Assembly (NCBI GenBank): GCA_002342175.1
Contig: DDPL01000034.1
Location: 29,575-44,637 of the forward strand
Direction: 5' to 3'
Length of the DNA: 15,063 nt
Source of the DNA: Legionellales bacterium UBA2469
GTDB lineage: Bacteria > Pseudomonadota > Gammaproteobacteria > Legionellales > Legionellaceae
Shown: positions 1 through 7,160 of the stretch, in pieces
Layout: every line of letters starts with the position of its first letter
Position numbering within the stretch: position 1 is the stretch's first letter
Program-made: the position numbers and the translations under genes
Notes under the pieces: model-generated
Databases searched by the model: none
The model's input: the letters and a program-made list of their open reading frames with translations, nothing else
What the model was told of the DNA's origin: nothing

Positions 1-107
1 CATAAATCGTCCATGGTCATGGCATTATAATGAATATAAATCCACTCGATTAAAAAATAAATGAAAAAAATGAAAACGAGGCCCCAGGCATAGGGCGTCA
101 TTTTCAT
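1..107 (-). CDS. Small membrane protein, N-terminal part only (runs off left edge)
   Basis: The first 35 codons of a minus-strand gene are visible, beginning at ATG 107-105; a second in-frame ATG lies at 101-99. After Met-Lys-Met-Thr-Pro comes a strongly hydrophobic aromatic stretch (residues 8-25, containing GLVFIFFIYFLIEWIYI), typical of a membrane-spanning helix, then a polar segment rich in Met and Asp. The start lies only 14 bases after the stop of the upstream exported-protein gene, so the two are probably co-transcribed. No clear Shine-Dalgarno is seen. The family is not recognised and the rest lies outside the window. The reading is supported by the hydrophobic pattern and the spacing, not by homology. 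Confidence 0.5.
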   Translation of the reverse strand, partial: MKMTPYAWGLVFIFFIYFLIEWIYIHYNAMTMDDL

Positions 108-121
108 ACGCCGAGTTTGCT

Positions 122-1210
122 CTAGAACGTAATGGAACATAACAAGGCGTTTTGATAATTGATTCCAGAGTTTGGTGTATTGAAGACTTCGGAGTTGAGG
201 TTATAAAAAGCACCTTCTCCTAAATAAAAGAAACGATAACCACATTCTGCGGGTAGCGTACCGAGAGCATTGTTGATTTTAATGCCAATACCTGCCATGA
301 CACTGAAATTGGTTTTCGTAGAAGCAGAGAACAAATTATCGGGTTGGGTGACCCCGCCATCAATTGATTGTTCCGTCATATCAGAAGTTTGTGCAATATT
401 CGGACCTATACCGACATCGACGGTTAAGGACAGCCAATCATATTTGCTGCGCATCTCTCCTTTGAGCGAGCCATAAATTGGCACGTTAAAGACGGTATAT
501 TGAAAATTGAGGTTGTTATACAAGTTCTCTTGATAAACATTCCCATAAACATTGGTTTTAGCAAGATAATAGACATTTACACCGTAATCCAGAAACGCAC
601 CATTGTTTTCATAAGCATTTCTAAATAAGCCAAGACCAAACATGATGTTATTTTTCTTTTCGTTTAACACCACATACTGATCACCAATTAATGTGTTAAT
701 GTTTACATGTTGAGGTTCAGTTTGTTGAGCGGTATTAAAAAATCCCAATTGAAAAGAGGCGGTATGATGGCGAATGCCATAAATTTTATGGGGTTGAACC
801 GTTTGGGATGGGGCAACCGGTGGTGTTTTGAGATTTAAAGGTGTCCCTAAAACCATTTTGCCACGTGGTTGGGGTTTGAGGTCAATTTTTTGTAATTGTT
901 TGCTTGCCGCAACTAATGATCGATAATTTGGAATAGGACCAACATAAACCCAATATAAAGGGTGGGTTCCGGGATAAGACTTGATGTGTGCTGGCAAGTG
1001 GGTAATATCTTCTGCACGCTGTTGTAATTCAACAGCATATTCCTGATTATGGGTTGATTTTATATAGAGTCTGTAAGAAAATACGCGTTGGCTGTCGGGT
1101 AAATTTTGAGCATTATCAACTCCAAAAACATTAACGGTATTGGGCGTGTAAGCCATGACGGATTGGCTAAAGATAATTGGCAGTAGAAAAGTCCTTTTTA
1201 CCCACTTCAT
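122..1210 (-). CDS. Exported protein: signal peptide, SPOR-like region, outer-membrane barrel
   Basis: A 362-residue protein of unknown name. Residues 1-20 form a signal peptide (basic MKWVKR, hydrophobic core, cleavage probably after SVMA). Residues about 46-109 look like a SPOR-type module: YRLYIKS, then an Ala/Gln-rich helix, then YWVYVGPIPNYRSLVAASKQL, which fits the YxVxVGP...A...L pattern of that fold. A Pro-rich linker follows (about 111-140). Residues 152-362 alternate hydrophobic and polar residues with many Gly, Tyr, Asn and Phe, and the chain ends in Phe, as outer-membrane beta-barrels do. The likely location is the outer membrane with the SPOR-like part in the periplasm (inference). 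It lies downstream of the 506-residue membrane protein with a 74-base gap, and upstream of the small membrane protein. The purine-rich GGGAT upstream of the ATG is a weak ribosome site. Confidence 0.8.
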   Translation of the reverse strand: MKWVKRTFLLPIIFSQSVMAYTPNTVNVFGVDNAQNLPDSQRVFSYRLYIKSTHNQEYAVELQQRAEDITHLPAHIKSYPGTHPLYWVYVGPIPNYRSLVAASKQLQKIDLKPQPRGKMVLGTPLNLKTPPVAPSQTVQPHKIYGIRHHTASFQLGFFNTAQQTEPQHVNINTLIGDQYVVLNEKKNNIMFGLGLFRNAYENNGAFLDYGVNVYYLAKTNVYGNVYQENLYNNLNFQYTVFNVPIYGSLKGEMRSKYDWLSLTVDVGIGPNIAQTSDMTEQSIDGGVTQPDNLFSASTKTNFSVMAGIGIKINNALGTLPAECGYRFFYLGEGAFYNLNSEVFNTPNSGINYQNALLCSITF

Positions 1211-1246
1211 TGAAAATTAATCCCAATTCAAAAGTCATTTTTTATT

Positions 1247-1275
1247 AATCTATCATTGAACCTTCTTTGGTGCAA
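1247..1275 (-). promoter_or_regulatory. Possible sigma-70 promoter for the exported barrel gene
   Basis: On the minus strand, TTGCAC (1275-1270) and TAGATT (1252-1247) are separated by 17 bases, about 36 bases before the ATG at 1210. The -35 matches the consensus at 3 of 6 positions and the -10 at 4 of 6. It is a weak match in an AT-rich gap, so it may be chance. Confidence 0.3.
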
Positions 1276-1284
1276 ATGCTAGAT

Positions 1285-2805
1285 TTATTTAGCGGGTAGG
1301 GGCTCTAAATCAGGATTAGGTGGGTTTTTTGAGGCGATTTCGAATAATTTTATGCAAATGGCTAAGCTCACGAAAAGCGGAATGGCAAGCGCTGGCGCCA
1401 TATTGAGGAGCATTACCATGCCAAGAACGGGCAAGGCTATTTTAACGCTGACATTGAGTATTAATTGTAAGTCAAGTGATGCGTTATGACCAAAAGTAGG
1501 GTCATGAGTCATTTCACCACCTTTTAAATAAATCGCTTCACCTTGACTATCCTGAAGTTCAATAAAATTTTGATTCACTTGTATCGGGTTTTCCATAATG
1601 ATGGATTTCATTCCATGGTAAATATAAAGCATTAACAGCCCAGTCATTAAAGTTAGCTCAGGATCTAAGGATGGGAAGACGGTATGTTGAATGACCAATA
1701 AAGCGATGAGCATTAATGAAAAAGTGATGCATTCCAAATAAAATTTATTGGTGATATTTTTATTTTTTTGTTCGTTGGAAATCATGGATAAAATCAAGAA
1801 TAAACAATCTTCTTTATCCTCGATATCTTTATCATTTAGGGTTTTATTATAAATCTCACAAAGATATTTAATCCGCTCCTCGGCGGACAATTTAAGGTAT
1901 TCTTCAAAGAAAAGGGGGTTGTAGTTATCTGGAATGATTCGTTCTAGGTTTGTAAATTCTTTTTGTCGTTGGATGATGTAATTGTAATTTTTTTCATGGT
2001 AGTCCCAGCAATAAAATGCAAAATCAAGTCCAATGTTAATCGCTGCAAAATAAAAGTGCATGGGGAACAATTCAAGAATACCTATTAAGAAAGTGGCAAT
2101 ATTTAGGGTTAAATTTAAGAAGTTCTTGAGAAAGCTTAATCGTTTTTGTTGCCATAACAAATCAAGCTGTTTGGTTTTATAATCCGACGCCAAGTCGTTA
2201 GAGTATTTTTTCCAAAATTGGTTGGCTAACACACCCATATTCACCAAGGGTAATATCAATGAAACCATACCCAAATAAAAATTAATATCTGTAACATAAG
2301 GTGTTGGGTGTGCGGGGGTATATTTATCTTGACTGCATATAAAACATGCATTGATTAAACCCAAGCATGCCGAAATATCTAGTCGGCCTCGATTAAGTTC
2401 TGCCCCATAAAATAATATTTGATGATATTTTCGTTTTTTGGTTGGTGGTTGGGGATTTTTTGTTTTTTCAATGATATCTAATTCTCTTATAATTGATATG
2501 GGGGCGCTATTCACAAACTGTTGAACCTTATTTGCTATGGGGTTATCTGGTGCGAGCGTATTGTAAACGGAACTCATCATGAGCAACGTTTTAATTTTTT
2601 GAAGGGTAAAATCGCGTTTATCCTTCGGTATTTTTTTTAGGTTGATGGTTTTAAGCCAATTTAAATGAAAATTGATGGCGTTTTCGATATCAATGAGCCC
2701 TTTTGTGGTGATATTTTCAGATTTGATATTCATCATATCACCTTGAACCAGAGCAAGAATTTTCTGAGCTTCTGGAGAAAGGGATTTTAAAAAAATATCA
2801 TCCAT
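1285..2805 (-). CDS. Hypothetical multi-span membrane protein
   Basis: A 506-residue protein whose family I do not recognise. The first 170 residues are polar and helical, with a basic patch TKKRKYHQ near 122-129 and several Cys around 147-157. Hydrophobic segments lie at about 176-197, 228-247, 249-267, 356-376, 383-400 and, as one long stretch, 449-491 (probably two spans). This suggests an integral inner-membrane protein with about six or seven spans in three clusters separated by charged loops (about 268-350 and 401-448). There is no signal peptide; the C-terminus is a short Pro-rich tail. The ATG at 2805-2803 is preceded by a weak GAGATAG-type ribosome site. It is transcribed divergently from queC and is followed on the same strand by the exported barrel gene. 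Such orphan multi-span proteins are common in intracellular gammaproteobacteria, so a host-related role is possible but unproven. Confidence 0.75.
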   Translation of the reverse strand: MDDIFLKSLSPEAQKILALVQGDMMNIKSENITTKGLIDIENAINFHLNWLKTINLKKIPKDKRDFTLQKIKTLLMMSSVYNTLAPDNPIANKVQQFVNSAPISIIRELDIIEKTKNPQPPTKKRKYHQILFYGAELNRGRLDISACLGLINACFICSQDKYTPAHPTPYVTDINFYLGMVSLILPLVNMGVLANQFWKKYSNDLASDYKTKQLDLLWQQKRLSFLKNFLNLTLNIATFLIGILELFPMHFYFAAINIGLDFAFYCWDYHEKNYNYIIQRQKEFTNLERIIPDNYNPLFFEEYLKLSAEERIKYLCEIYNKTLNDKDIEDKEDCLFLILSMISNEQKNKNITNKFYLECITFSLMLIALLVIQHTVFPSLDPELTLMTGLLMLYIYHGMKSIIMENPIQVNQNFIELQDSQGEAIYLKGGEMTHDPTFGHNASLDLQLILNVSVKIALPVLGMVMLLNMAPALAIPLFVSLAICIKLFEIASKNPPNPDLEPLPAK

Positions 2806-2913
2806 TTAATTCTATCTCAAAGGATATCAATTATTGTTATTATAACTTAAAAAACTTAACATTTTTGTAATAATGTGATAAATTTTACATTTTTTATACA
2901 GAAGGAAGATTCT
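2806..2913. promoter_or_regulatory. Divergent promoter region between the 506-residue gene and queC
   Basis: This AT-rich gap separates divergently transcribed genes, so it must hold both promoters. On the minus strand a perfect TATAAT occupies 2844-2839, without a convincing -35 at the right distance. On the plus strand TTAACA (2856-2861) is a good -35, followed 15 bases later by GATAAA (2877-2882) with an upstream TG, a possible extended -10. The exact elements are uncertain. Confidence 0.35.
2902..2906 (+). promoter_or_regulatory. Ribosome binding site fixing the queC start
   Basis: AAGGA lies 7 bases before GTG 2914, an ideal Shine-Dalgarno distance. The upstream in-frame GTG at 2875 has no such site, so translation most likely begins at 2914. 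Confidence 0.75.
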
Positions 2914-3591
2914 GTGTCACCCAAGGCGATAGTGTTGTTATCTGGTGGACTTGATTCCACAACATGTTTGGCGATTGCAAAATCTCAAGGTTATCAATGT
3001 TTCGCTTTAAGTGTGAATTATGGACAAAAGCACTCGGCCGAACTTGCCGCAGCAAAAGTAATTGCGGCATTAAATGAAGTGGCTGAGCATCGAATTGTCG
3101 ATGTCAATTTGGCAGCATTTGGTGGCTCGTCCTTAACTGATGGTAATTTAAATGTGAATGATCATGTGTCATCCTCTGCCATTCCAAATACGTATGTTCC
3201 TGCTCGAAATAGCGTGATGTTATCTTTAGCATTGGCTTATGCTGAAGTGGTTGGCGCATATGATATTTTCATTGGTGCTAATGTGGTTGACTATTCTAAT
3301 TATCCCGATTGTCGACCTGCTTTTTTAGCAGCGTTCGAACATCTTGCTCAACTTGCAACAAAAGCGGGCGCTGAAGGGCAAATGTTTGCAATCCATGCGC
3401 CACTCCTTCATTGGTCAAAATCGAGAATTATTCAAGAAGGTCTTCGTTTAGGCGTTGACTATTCCAAAACGGTATCTTGCTATCGTCTAACTGAAGATGG
3501 GCTGGCTTGTGGTACCTGCGATAGTTGTGTGATGCGCAAAATAGGGTTTGAGTCTTTAGAGTTTTTTGATCCTACACGCTATAAGGATTAA
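2914..3591 (+). CDS. queC: 7-cyano-7-deazaguanine synthase QueC
   Basis: QueC converts 7-carboxy-7-deazaguanine to preQ0 with ATP and ammonia, a step in making queuosine for the wobble base of certain tRNAs; it acts in the cytoplasm. From GTG 2914 the protein has 225 residues, close to the usual length (E. coli about 231). The N-terminal PP-loop SGGLDSTT (10-17) binds [13 protein letters not shown] follows, and the C-terminal zinc site is formed by Cys189, Cys199, Cys202 and Cys205 (in [18 protein letters not shown]). The frame is open upstream to GTG 2875, but those 13 extra codons are not QueC-like and lack a ribosome site. No other queuosine genes are in the window. Its last bases overlap the end of ubiX on the other strand. 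Confidence 0.95.
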   Translation: MSPKAIVLLSGGLDSTTCLAIAKSQGYQCFALSVNYGQKHSAELAAAKVIAALNEVAEHRIVDVNLAAFGGSSLTDGNLNVNDHVSSSAIPNTYVPARNSVMLSLALAYAEVVGAYDIFIGANVVDYSNYPDCRPAFLAAFEHLAQLATKAGAEGQMFAIHAPLLHWSKSRIIQEGLRLGVDYSKTVSCYRLTEDGLACGTCDSCVMRKIGFESLEFFDPTRYKD

Positions 3592-4160
3592 CGCCAACCT
3601 TGCCATTCAGGTGTGAGATGTTGTGGCAAATCTAAAAAAGAAAACAATCGACCAACGGTATGTTCAACCATGTCTTCAATGGATTGAGGTTTTTGATAAA
3701 ATGCTGGCATGGGGGGATAAATGATGCCACCCATGTCGCTGATGGTTAACATATGTTGTAAGTGGACACGGTGAAGAGGGGTTTCTCTGGGCATTAAAAT
3801 CAGTTTTCTTTTTTCTTTTAGGCAAACATCTGCTGCACGAGTGAGCAAGTTACTCGATAAGCCTAAGGCAATTTCGGCTAATGTTTTCATTGAACAGGGT
3901 AATATGACCATACCTTGATGTTGAAAAGAGCCGCTGGCAATAGAGGCTCCAATGTCTTCATTGGGATGATACACGTCGGCTAGTTTTTTTATATCACTGA
4001 GAGACAAGTCGGTTTCTTGTTGGCGTGTAATTTGCGCAGCCTTGGTCATGACCAAGTGAATTTCAAGGGGCATTTTACGCAAATGTTTTAAAAATGATGC
4101 TGCATAGATAAATCCCGATGCACCAGATATACCAACAATAATTTTGGGTGGCTGAGCCAT
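3588..4160 (-). CDS. ubiX: Flavin prenyltransferase UbiX
   Basis: UbiX joins a dimethylallyl group to FMN, making the prenylated FMN cofactor that UbiD needs for decarboxylation in ubiquinone synthesis. The 190-residue length is normal. GISGASG (10-16) is the FMN-binding loop. Further family motifs are [39 protein letters not shown] and the C-terminal [12 protein letters not shown], covering the active-site Arg and Glu and the prenyl-phosphate site. GGTGA about 8 bases before the ATG is a good ribosome site. The gene stands alone on the minus strand with its own strong promoter; ubiD is not in the window. The TAA stop overlaps the queC stop. The family assignment is firm; some relatives (Pad1 type) act on other decarboxylases. 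Confidence 0.95.
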   Translation of the reverse strand: MAQPPKIIVGISGASGFIYAASFLKHLRKMPLEIHLVMTKAAQITRQQETDLSLSDIKKLADVYHPNEDIGASIASGSFQHQGMVILPCSMKTLAEIALGLSSNLLTRAADVCLKEKRKLILMPRETPLHRVHLQHMLTISDMGGIIYPPMPAFYQKPQSIEDMVEHTVGRLFSFLDLPQHLTPEWQGWR

Positions 4161-4177
4161 GTTTTATCACCAGAAAG

Positions 4178-4206
4178 ATTATGTATGAAGTATTATTCGT
4201 TTTCAA
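4178..4206 (-). promoter_or_regulatory. Sigma-70 promoter of ubiX
   Basis: On the minus strand TTGAAA (4206-4201) and CATAAT (4183-4178) each match the consensus at 5 of 6 positions and are exactly 17 bases apart, just upstream of the ubiX ATG at 4160. The -35 is the end of a run of nine A on the plus strand (nine T on this strand). Confidence 0.65.
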
Positions 4207-4274
4207 AAAAAAAGCAACGTACAAATTTTAAGTTAAATGATGGTTTTGTAAGTTTTGTGCCGTTTTTTTTTTAA

Positions 4275-4303
4275 TTGTTATTAAACATGTTCTTTGTTAG
4301 AAT
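4275..4303 (+). promoter_or_regulatory. Sigma-70 promoter of the small Ala/Gly-rich protein gene
   Basis: TTGTTA (4275-4280, 4 of 6) and TAGAAT (4298-4303, 5 of 6) are 17 bases apart. A run of ten T (4263-4272) directly upstream may act like an UP element or a bend. Transcription would begin near 4310, giving a leader of about 26 bases. Confidence 0.6.
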
Positions 4304-4324
4304 TTCTTGGAATTTTAACTGATC

Positions 4325-4329
4325 AGGAG
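4325..4329 (+). promoter_or_regulatory. Ribosome binding site fixing the 4336 start
   Basis: AGGAG lies 6 bases before ATG 4336. The longer in-frame TTG start at 4294 lies inside the likely promoter and has no such site, so it is rejected. Confidence 0.8.
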
Positions 4330-4335
4330 TTTAGT

Positions 4336-4755
4336 ATGACCACTTTTTTTAACCATAAGAATTCATATTTACTGGGAACAGCTGCAGGAGCTGCTGCTTA
4401 CAGCGTCACATTATACACCTCGCCAGCGGTTATTTATGCAGCAAACTTTATTGTGGGTTCTGCATTAATTTCTTTATTAGGTCCAGTTGCTGCCGCAGCT
4501 ATGGGCTGGGCATTGCCATTCTTGGCTGTATTGGCAATGGGTGGATTCGTTGGATGGTTAATGAGCTCTTTAACCAATATGTTTAATGCAGAGAAAAAAG
4601 TTGAACTCGTGAATTATCAAGGTATTGTAAATCATCAGTTTAACGAACTAGAACAAAAGATTGTCCAAGAAGATCAAATGATGATTAACCAACAACAATT
4701 TATTATTGCTGGCAGTGTTGAAGAAGGGCGTTCAAGATCCAATTCGTTAAATTGA
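4336..4755 (+). CDS. Small Ala/Gly-rich membrane protein, unknown function
   Basis: A 139-residue protein from ATG 4336, family not recognised. Residues 11-79 are almost entirely hydrophobic and rich in Ala and Gly (for example LLGTAAGAAAYSV, GPVAAAAMGWALPFLAVLAM), enough for two or three closely packed spans with small-residue faces suited to helix-helix contacts. Residues 80-125 form a polar Gln/Glu/Asn-rich helix that may be a coiled coil (FNELEQKIVQEDQMM). The tail is GRSRSNSLN. There is no cleavable signal peptide, so the C-terminal helix may face the cytoplasm. The gene is a self-contained unit with a good promoter, a strong ribosome site and its own terminator, which suggests appreciable and independent expression. 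Confidence 0.8.
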   Translation: MTTFFNHKNSYLLGTAAGAAAYSVTLYTSPAVIYAANFIVGSALISLLGPVAAAAMGWALPFLAVLAMGGFVGWLMSSLTNMFNAEKKVELVNYQGIVNHQFNELEQKIVQEDQMMINQQQFIIAGSVEEGRSRSNSLN

Positions 4756-4770
4756 ACCAACAATGTTTAG

Positions 4771-4797
4771 AACCCAGAGTAATCTGGGTTTTTTTTT
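4771..4797 (+). terminator. Intrinsic terminator after the small membrane protein gene
   Basis: A perfect 8-base stem, AACCCAGA (4771-4778) with TCTGGGTT (4783-4790), closes a GTAA loop (GNRA type, very stable) and runs straight into seven more T. It ends the 4336 transcript and separates it from metG. Confidence 0.93.
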
Positions 4798-4861
4798 GCA
4801 TCAATCTTGATGTACTTTTATGCGCTATGTGTGCTTCCAATCAAAATTTTTAATTAGAACA

Positions 4862-4890
4862 GCTACAAATGACCTGACTTGAGATATAAT
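4862..4890 (+). promoter_or_regulatory. Probable promoter of the metG-rnfB-nth operon
   Basis: A perfect TATAAT (4885-4890) is followed about 30 bases later by the metG ATG. The hexamer 17 bases upstream, GCTACA (4862-4867), matches only the second half of the -35 consensus. It lies after the terminator at 4771-4797, so a promoter is needed here. Confidence 0.5.
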
Positions 4891-4920
4891 GTTTCTTTTT
4901 ATTTTGGGGAAGAAATTCTG

Positions 4921-6567
4921 ATGTCAAAACCACAAAAGATGATGGTGACCAGCGCTTTGCCTTACGGTAATGGACCTTTGCATTTAGGGCATATGGTTGA
5001 ACATATCATGACCGATATATGGGTTCGCACGCAACGCCTCATGGGACATGAATGTATCAGCATCTGCGGCGATGACGCACATGGTACGCCAATCATGTTA
5101 AAAGCCCAACAATTGGGAATGACACCAGAAGCCATGACCCAACACAATCAACGCGAGCATGAAGCGGATTTAAAAGCTTATTCCGTGCATTATGATGAAT
5201 ATCACACCACGCATTCGAAAGAAAATGAAGCGTTGGTTGCGGAAATTTATCAGCGTCTTGAAACACAACAAGATATTATTAAAAAGTCTATTTCACAAGC
5301 ATATGATGCACAGGCGCATATGTTTTTACCAGATCGCTATATTAAAGGGACCTGCCCACGTTGCCAGGCGCCAGATCAATATGGTGATAATTGTGAAAAA
5401 TGTGGTGCTACTTATGAATCCAATGAATTGTTAAACCCCATTTCCACTGTAAGTGGTGCAGTGCCTGAGTATCGTGATAGTGATCATTACTTTTTTAATT
5501 TACCCCACTATGCCGATTTTTTAAGAAAATGGGCAAAAGATGGCCATGTTCCCGTTGAGATGGCGCATAAATTAGATGAGTGGTTTGAAGCAGGCCTAAA
5601 GCCTTGGGATATTTCACGTGACGCGCCTTATTTTGGATTTTTAATTCCCGGTACTGAAAATAAATATTTTTATGTGTGGTTGGATGCACCGATTGGTTAT
5701 ATGGCAGCATGCCAAAAATATTGCAATGAAAAAGGCTTAGACTTTGATGCGATGTGGAACCCCGATAGTGCTTATGAGCTTTACCATGTTGTCGGCAAAG
5801 ACATTATGTATTTCCATGCGCTATTCTGGCCAGCACTGTTAAAAAGTGCAAATTTTAGATTGCCCAATGCGATTTTTACCCATGGGTTTTTAACCATCAA
5901 TGGGCAAAAAATGTCAAAATCCCGTGGAACGTTTATTCAAGCGAAACAATTTTTGAATCACTTTCCAAGTGATGTCTTGAGATATTATTTTGCTGCAAAA
6001 ATGAATGGTGGATTGGAAGACTTAGATTTACAAGGCGAGGATTTTATCCAGCGTGTAAATGCCGATTTAATTGGAAAAGTAGTAAATATTGCCAGCAGAA
6101 GTGCAAGTTTTATTCATAAGTTTTTTGAAGGTCATTTATCAGCACAATTGCCTGATACTTCCCTATATCAATTGTGGTGTTCAGAATCAGCAGATATTTG
6201 TTTAGCTTATCAACAGCGCGATAATGCGAGAGCCTTGCGTTTAATCATGGGCCTGGCTGATAAAATCAATCAATATGTCGATAGCCAAAAACCTTGGGTG
6301 ATGGCAAAAAACGAGACACAATTACCACAAGTACAATCTGTTTGTACCATGGCATTGAATGGCTTTCGTTTGTTAATGATATTTTTACAGCCAGTTATTC
6401 CGCAAATGGCCATACAAGCGAAAGCATTTTTCAATGAGAAAGATTGGTCTTGGTTGAAGCTTGCGCCCTTGGTTGACACATCGATTGAGCCTTATCAAGC
6501 CTTGCTAAATCGGTTGCAGCCCGATCAATGGCAAGCCATGCTTAATGATGTACCTAAGGATGCCTAA
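4921..6567 (+). CDS. metG: Methionyl-tRNA synthetase, short form
   Basis: This enzyme charges tRNA-Met with methionine using ATP. Translation from ATG 4921 gives 548 residues; the purine-rich GGGGAAGAA (4906-4914) is the ribosome site, and the open frame back to TTG 4879 runs through the promoter. The Rossmann catalytic domain shows the HIGH motif as HLGH (21-24) and KMSKS (330-334). A zinc knuckle is formed by Cys145, Cys148, Cys158 and Cys161. The anticodon-binding helical domain includes YVDSQKPWVMAK, with Trp459 matching the anticodon-reading Trp of E. coli MetRS. The protein ends soon after this domain, lacking the C-terminal tRNA-binding/dimerisation domain that brings E. coli MetG to 677 residues. 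Such short forms are known in the family. The stop overlaps the rnfB start (TAATG). Confidence 0.97.
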   Translation: MSKPQKMMVTSALPYGNGPLHLGHMVEHIMTDIWVRTQRLMGHECISICGDDAHGTPIMLKAQQLGMTPEAMTQHNQREHEADLKAYSVHYDEYHTTHSKENEALVAEIYQRLETQQDIIKKSISQAYDAQAHMFLPDRYIKGTCPRCQAPDQYGDNCEKCGATYESNELLNPISTVSGAVPEYRDSDHYFFNLPHYADFLRKWAKDGHVPVEMAHKLDEWFEAGLKPWDISRDAPYFGFLIPGTENKYFYVWLDAPIGYMAACQKYCNEKGLDFDAMWNPDSAYELYHVVGKDIMYFHALFWPALLKSANFRLPNAIFTHGFLTINGQKMSKSRGTFIQAKQFLNHFPSDVLRYYFAAKMNGGLEDLDLQGEDFIQRVNADLIGKVVNIASRSASFIHKFFEGHLSAQLPDTSLYQLWCSESADICLAYQQRDNARALRLIMGLADKINQYVDSQKPWVMAKNETQLPQVQSVCTMALNGFRLLMIFLQPVIPQMAIQAKAFFNEKDWSWLKLAPLVDTSIEPYQALLNRLQPDQWQAMLNDVPKDA

Positions 6568-7160
6568 TGAGTCTTGTACAAGAAATTGATGCACTATTGC
6601 CTCAAACCCAGTGTGGTGCATGCGGGTATGCGGGATGTCGACCTTACGCACAAGCCTTGGCATCGCAACAAGCAGACATCAATTTATGCCCTCCTGGAGG
6701 TGTTAAAACACTCAAGGCACTTGGACAACTGTTAAAAAAAGATTGGCGATGTTTTGTCGTTGAGATGGAAAAACAAGAGCGCCTGCCTCAATTGGCTAAA
6801 ATTGATGAAAAAATGTGTATTGGTTGCACCAAATGCATCAAGGCATGTCCTGTCGATGCCATTATTGGCGCATCCAAGCATATGCATCATATTATTGAAC
6901 ATGAATGTACGGGCTGTGGTTTGTGTGTTGAGCCTTGTCCTATGGACTGCATTGAAATGGTCACTTTAGATGCGCCGCAATATCATCCAGATGTGGCACG
7001 CGAGCGGTATGAGTCAAAATTAAAACGTCTCGATGAGGAACAACGACTTCAACAAGTTGAACGTTTAAAAAATCAACAGCCTCATGGCACGGCTGATTCA
7101 AAAATTGATTATATTCAACAAGCCCTGCATCGGGTTAAGCAAAAGAAATCGAATGACTAA
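6567..7160 (+). CDS. rnfB: Soluble RnfB/RsxB-like iron-sulfur protein
   Basis: A 197-residue electron-transfer protein. The N-terminal cluster motif, Cys16, Cys19, Cys24 and Cys41 in QCGACGYAGCRPYA...INLCPPGG, is the 4Fe-4S domain typical of RnfB/RsxB. Two ferredoxin clusters follow: Cys84-87-90-94 (CIGCTKCIKACP) and Cys114-117-120-124 (CTGCGLCVEPCP). Canonical RsxB begins with a membrane helix; here the protein starts directly at the first cluster domain, so it should be soluble. A charged helical tail of about 60 residues (137-197) is added at the C-terminus. The ATG overlaps the metG stop by one base, with AAGGA (6556-6560) as ribosome site. No rnfA, C, D, G or E is nearby, so its redox partner is unknown. 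The adjacent nth matches the rsx-nth linkage of E. coli. Confidence 0.9.
   Translation: MSLVQEIDALLPQTQCGACGYAGCRPYAQALASQQADINLCPPGGVKTLKALGQLLKKDWRCFVVEMEKQERLPQLAKIDEKMCIGCTKCIKACPVDAIIGASKHMHHIIEHECTGCGLCVEPCPMDCIEMVTLDAPQYHPDVARERYESKLKRLDEEQRLQQVERLKNQQPHGTADSKIDYIQQALHRVKQKKSND

Noticed and set aside
25..213. Minus-strand open frame of 62 codons
   Set aside because: It overlaps the end of the barrel gene in another frame and has no protein-like features; the frame starting at 107 fits better.
2875..2913. Upstream GTG start for queC
   Set aside because: It adds 13 residues unlike QueC, has no ribosome site and falls in the promoter region; GTG 2914 has a perfect AAGGA.
4205..4272. A-run (4205-4213) and T-run (4263-4272) as a terminator or sRNA
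   Set aside because: There is no GC-bearing stem before the T-run; the runs sit beside two opposing promoters and are better explained as promoter-flanking tracts.
4294..4335. TTG start for the small membrane protein
   Set aside because: It overlaps the likely -10 region, whereas ATG 4336 has AGGAG at ideal spacing.
4879..4920. Longer metG start at TTG 4879
   Set aside because: It runs through the TATAAT of the promoter and adds residues not found in MetRS; the conserved N-terminus begins at ATG 4921.
7084..7152. Longer nth start at 7084
   Set aside because: The extra 23 residues are an out-of-frame reading of rnfB; with ATG 7153 the catalytic Lys120, Asp138 and all four Cys take exactly the E. 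coli numbers.
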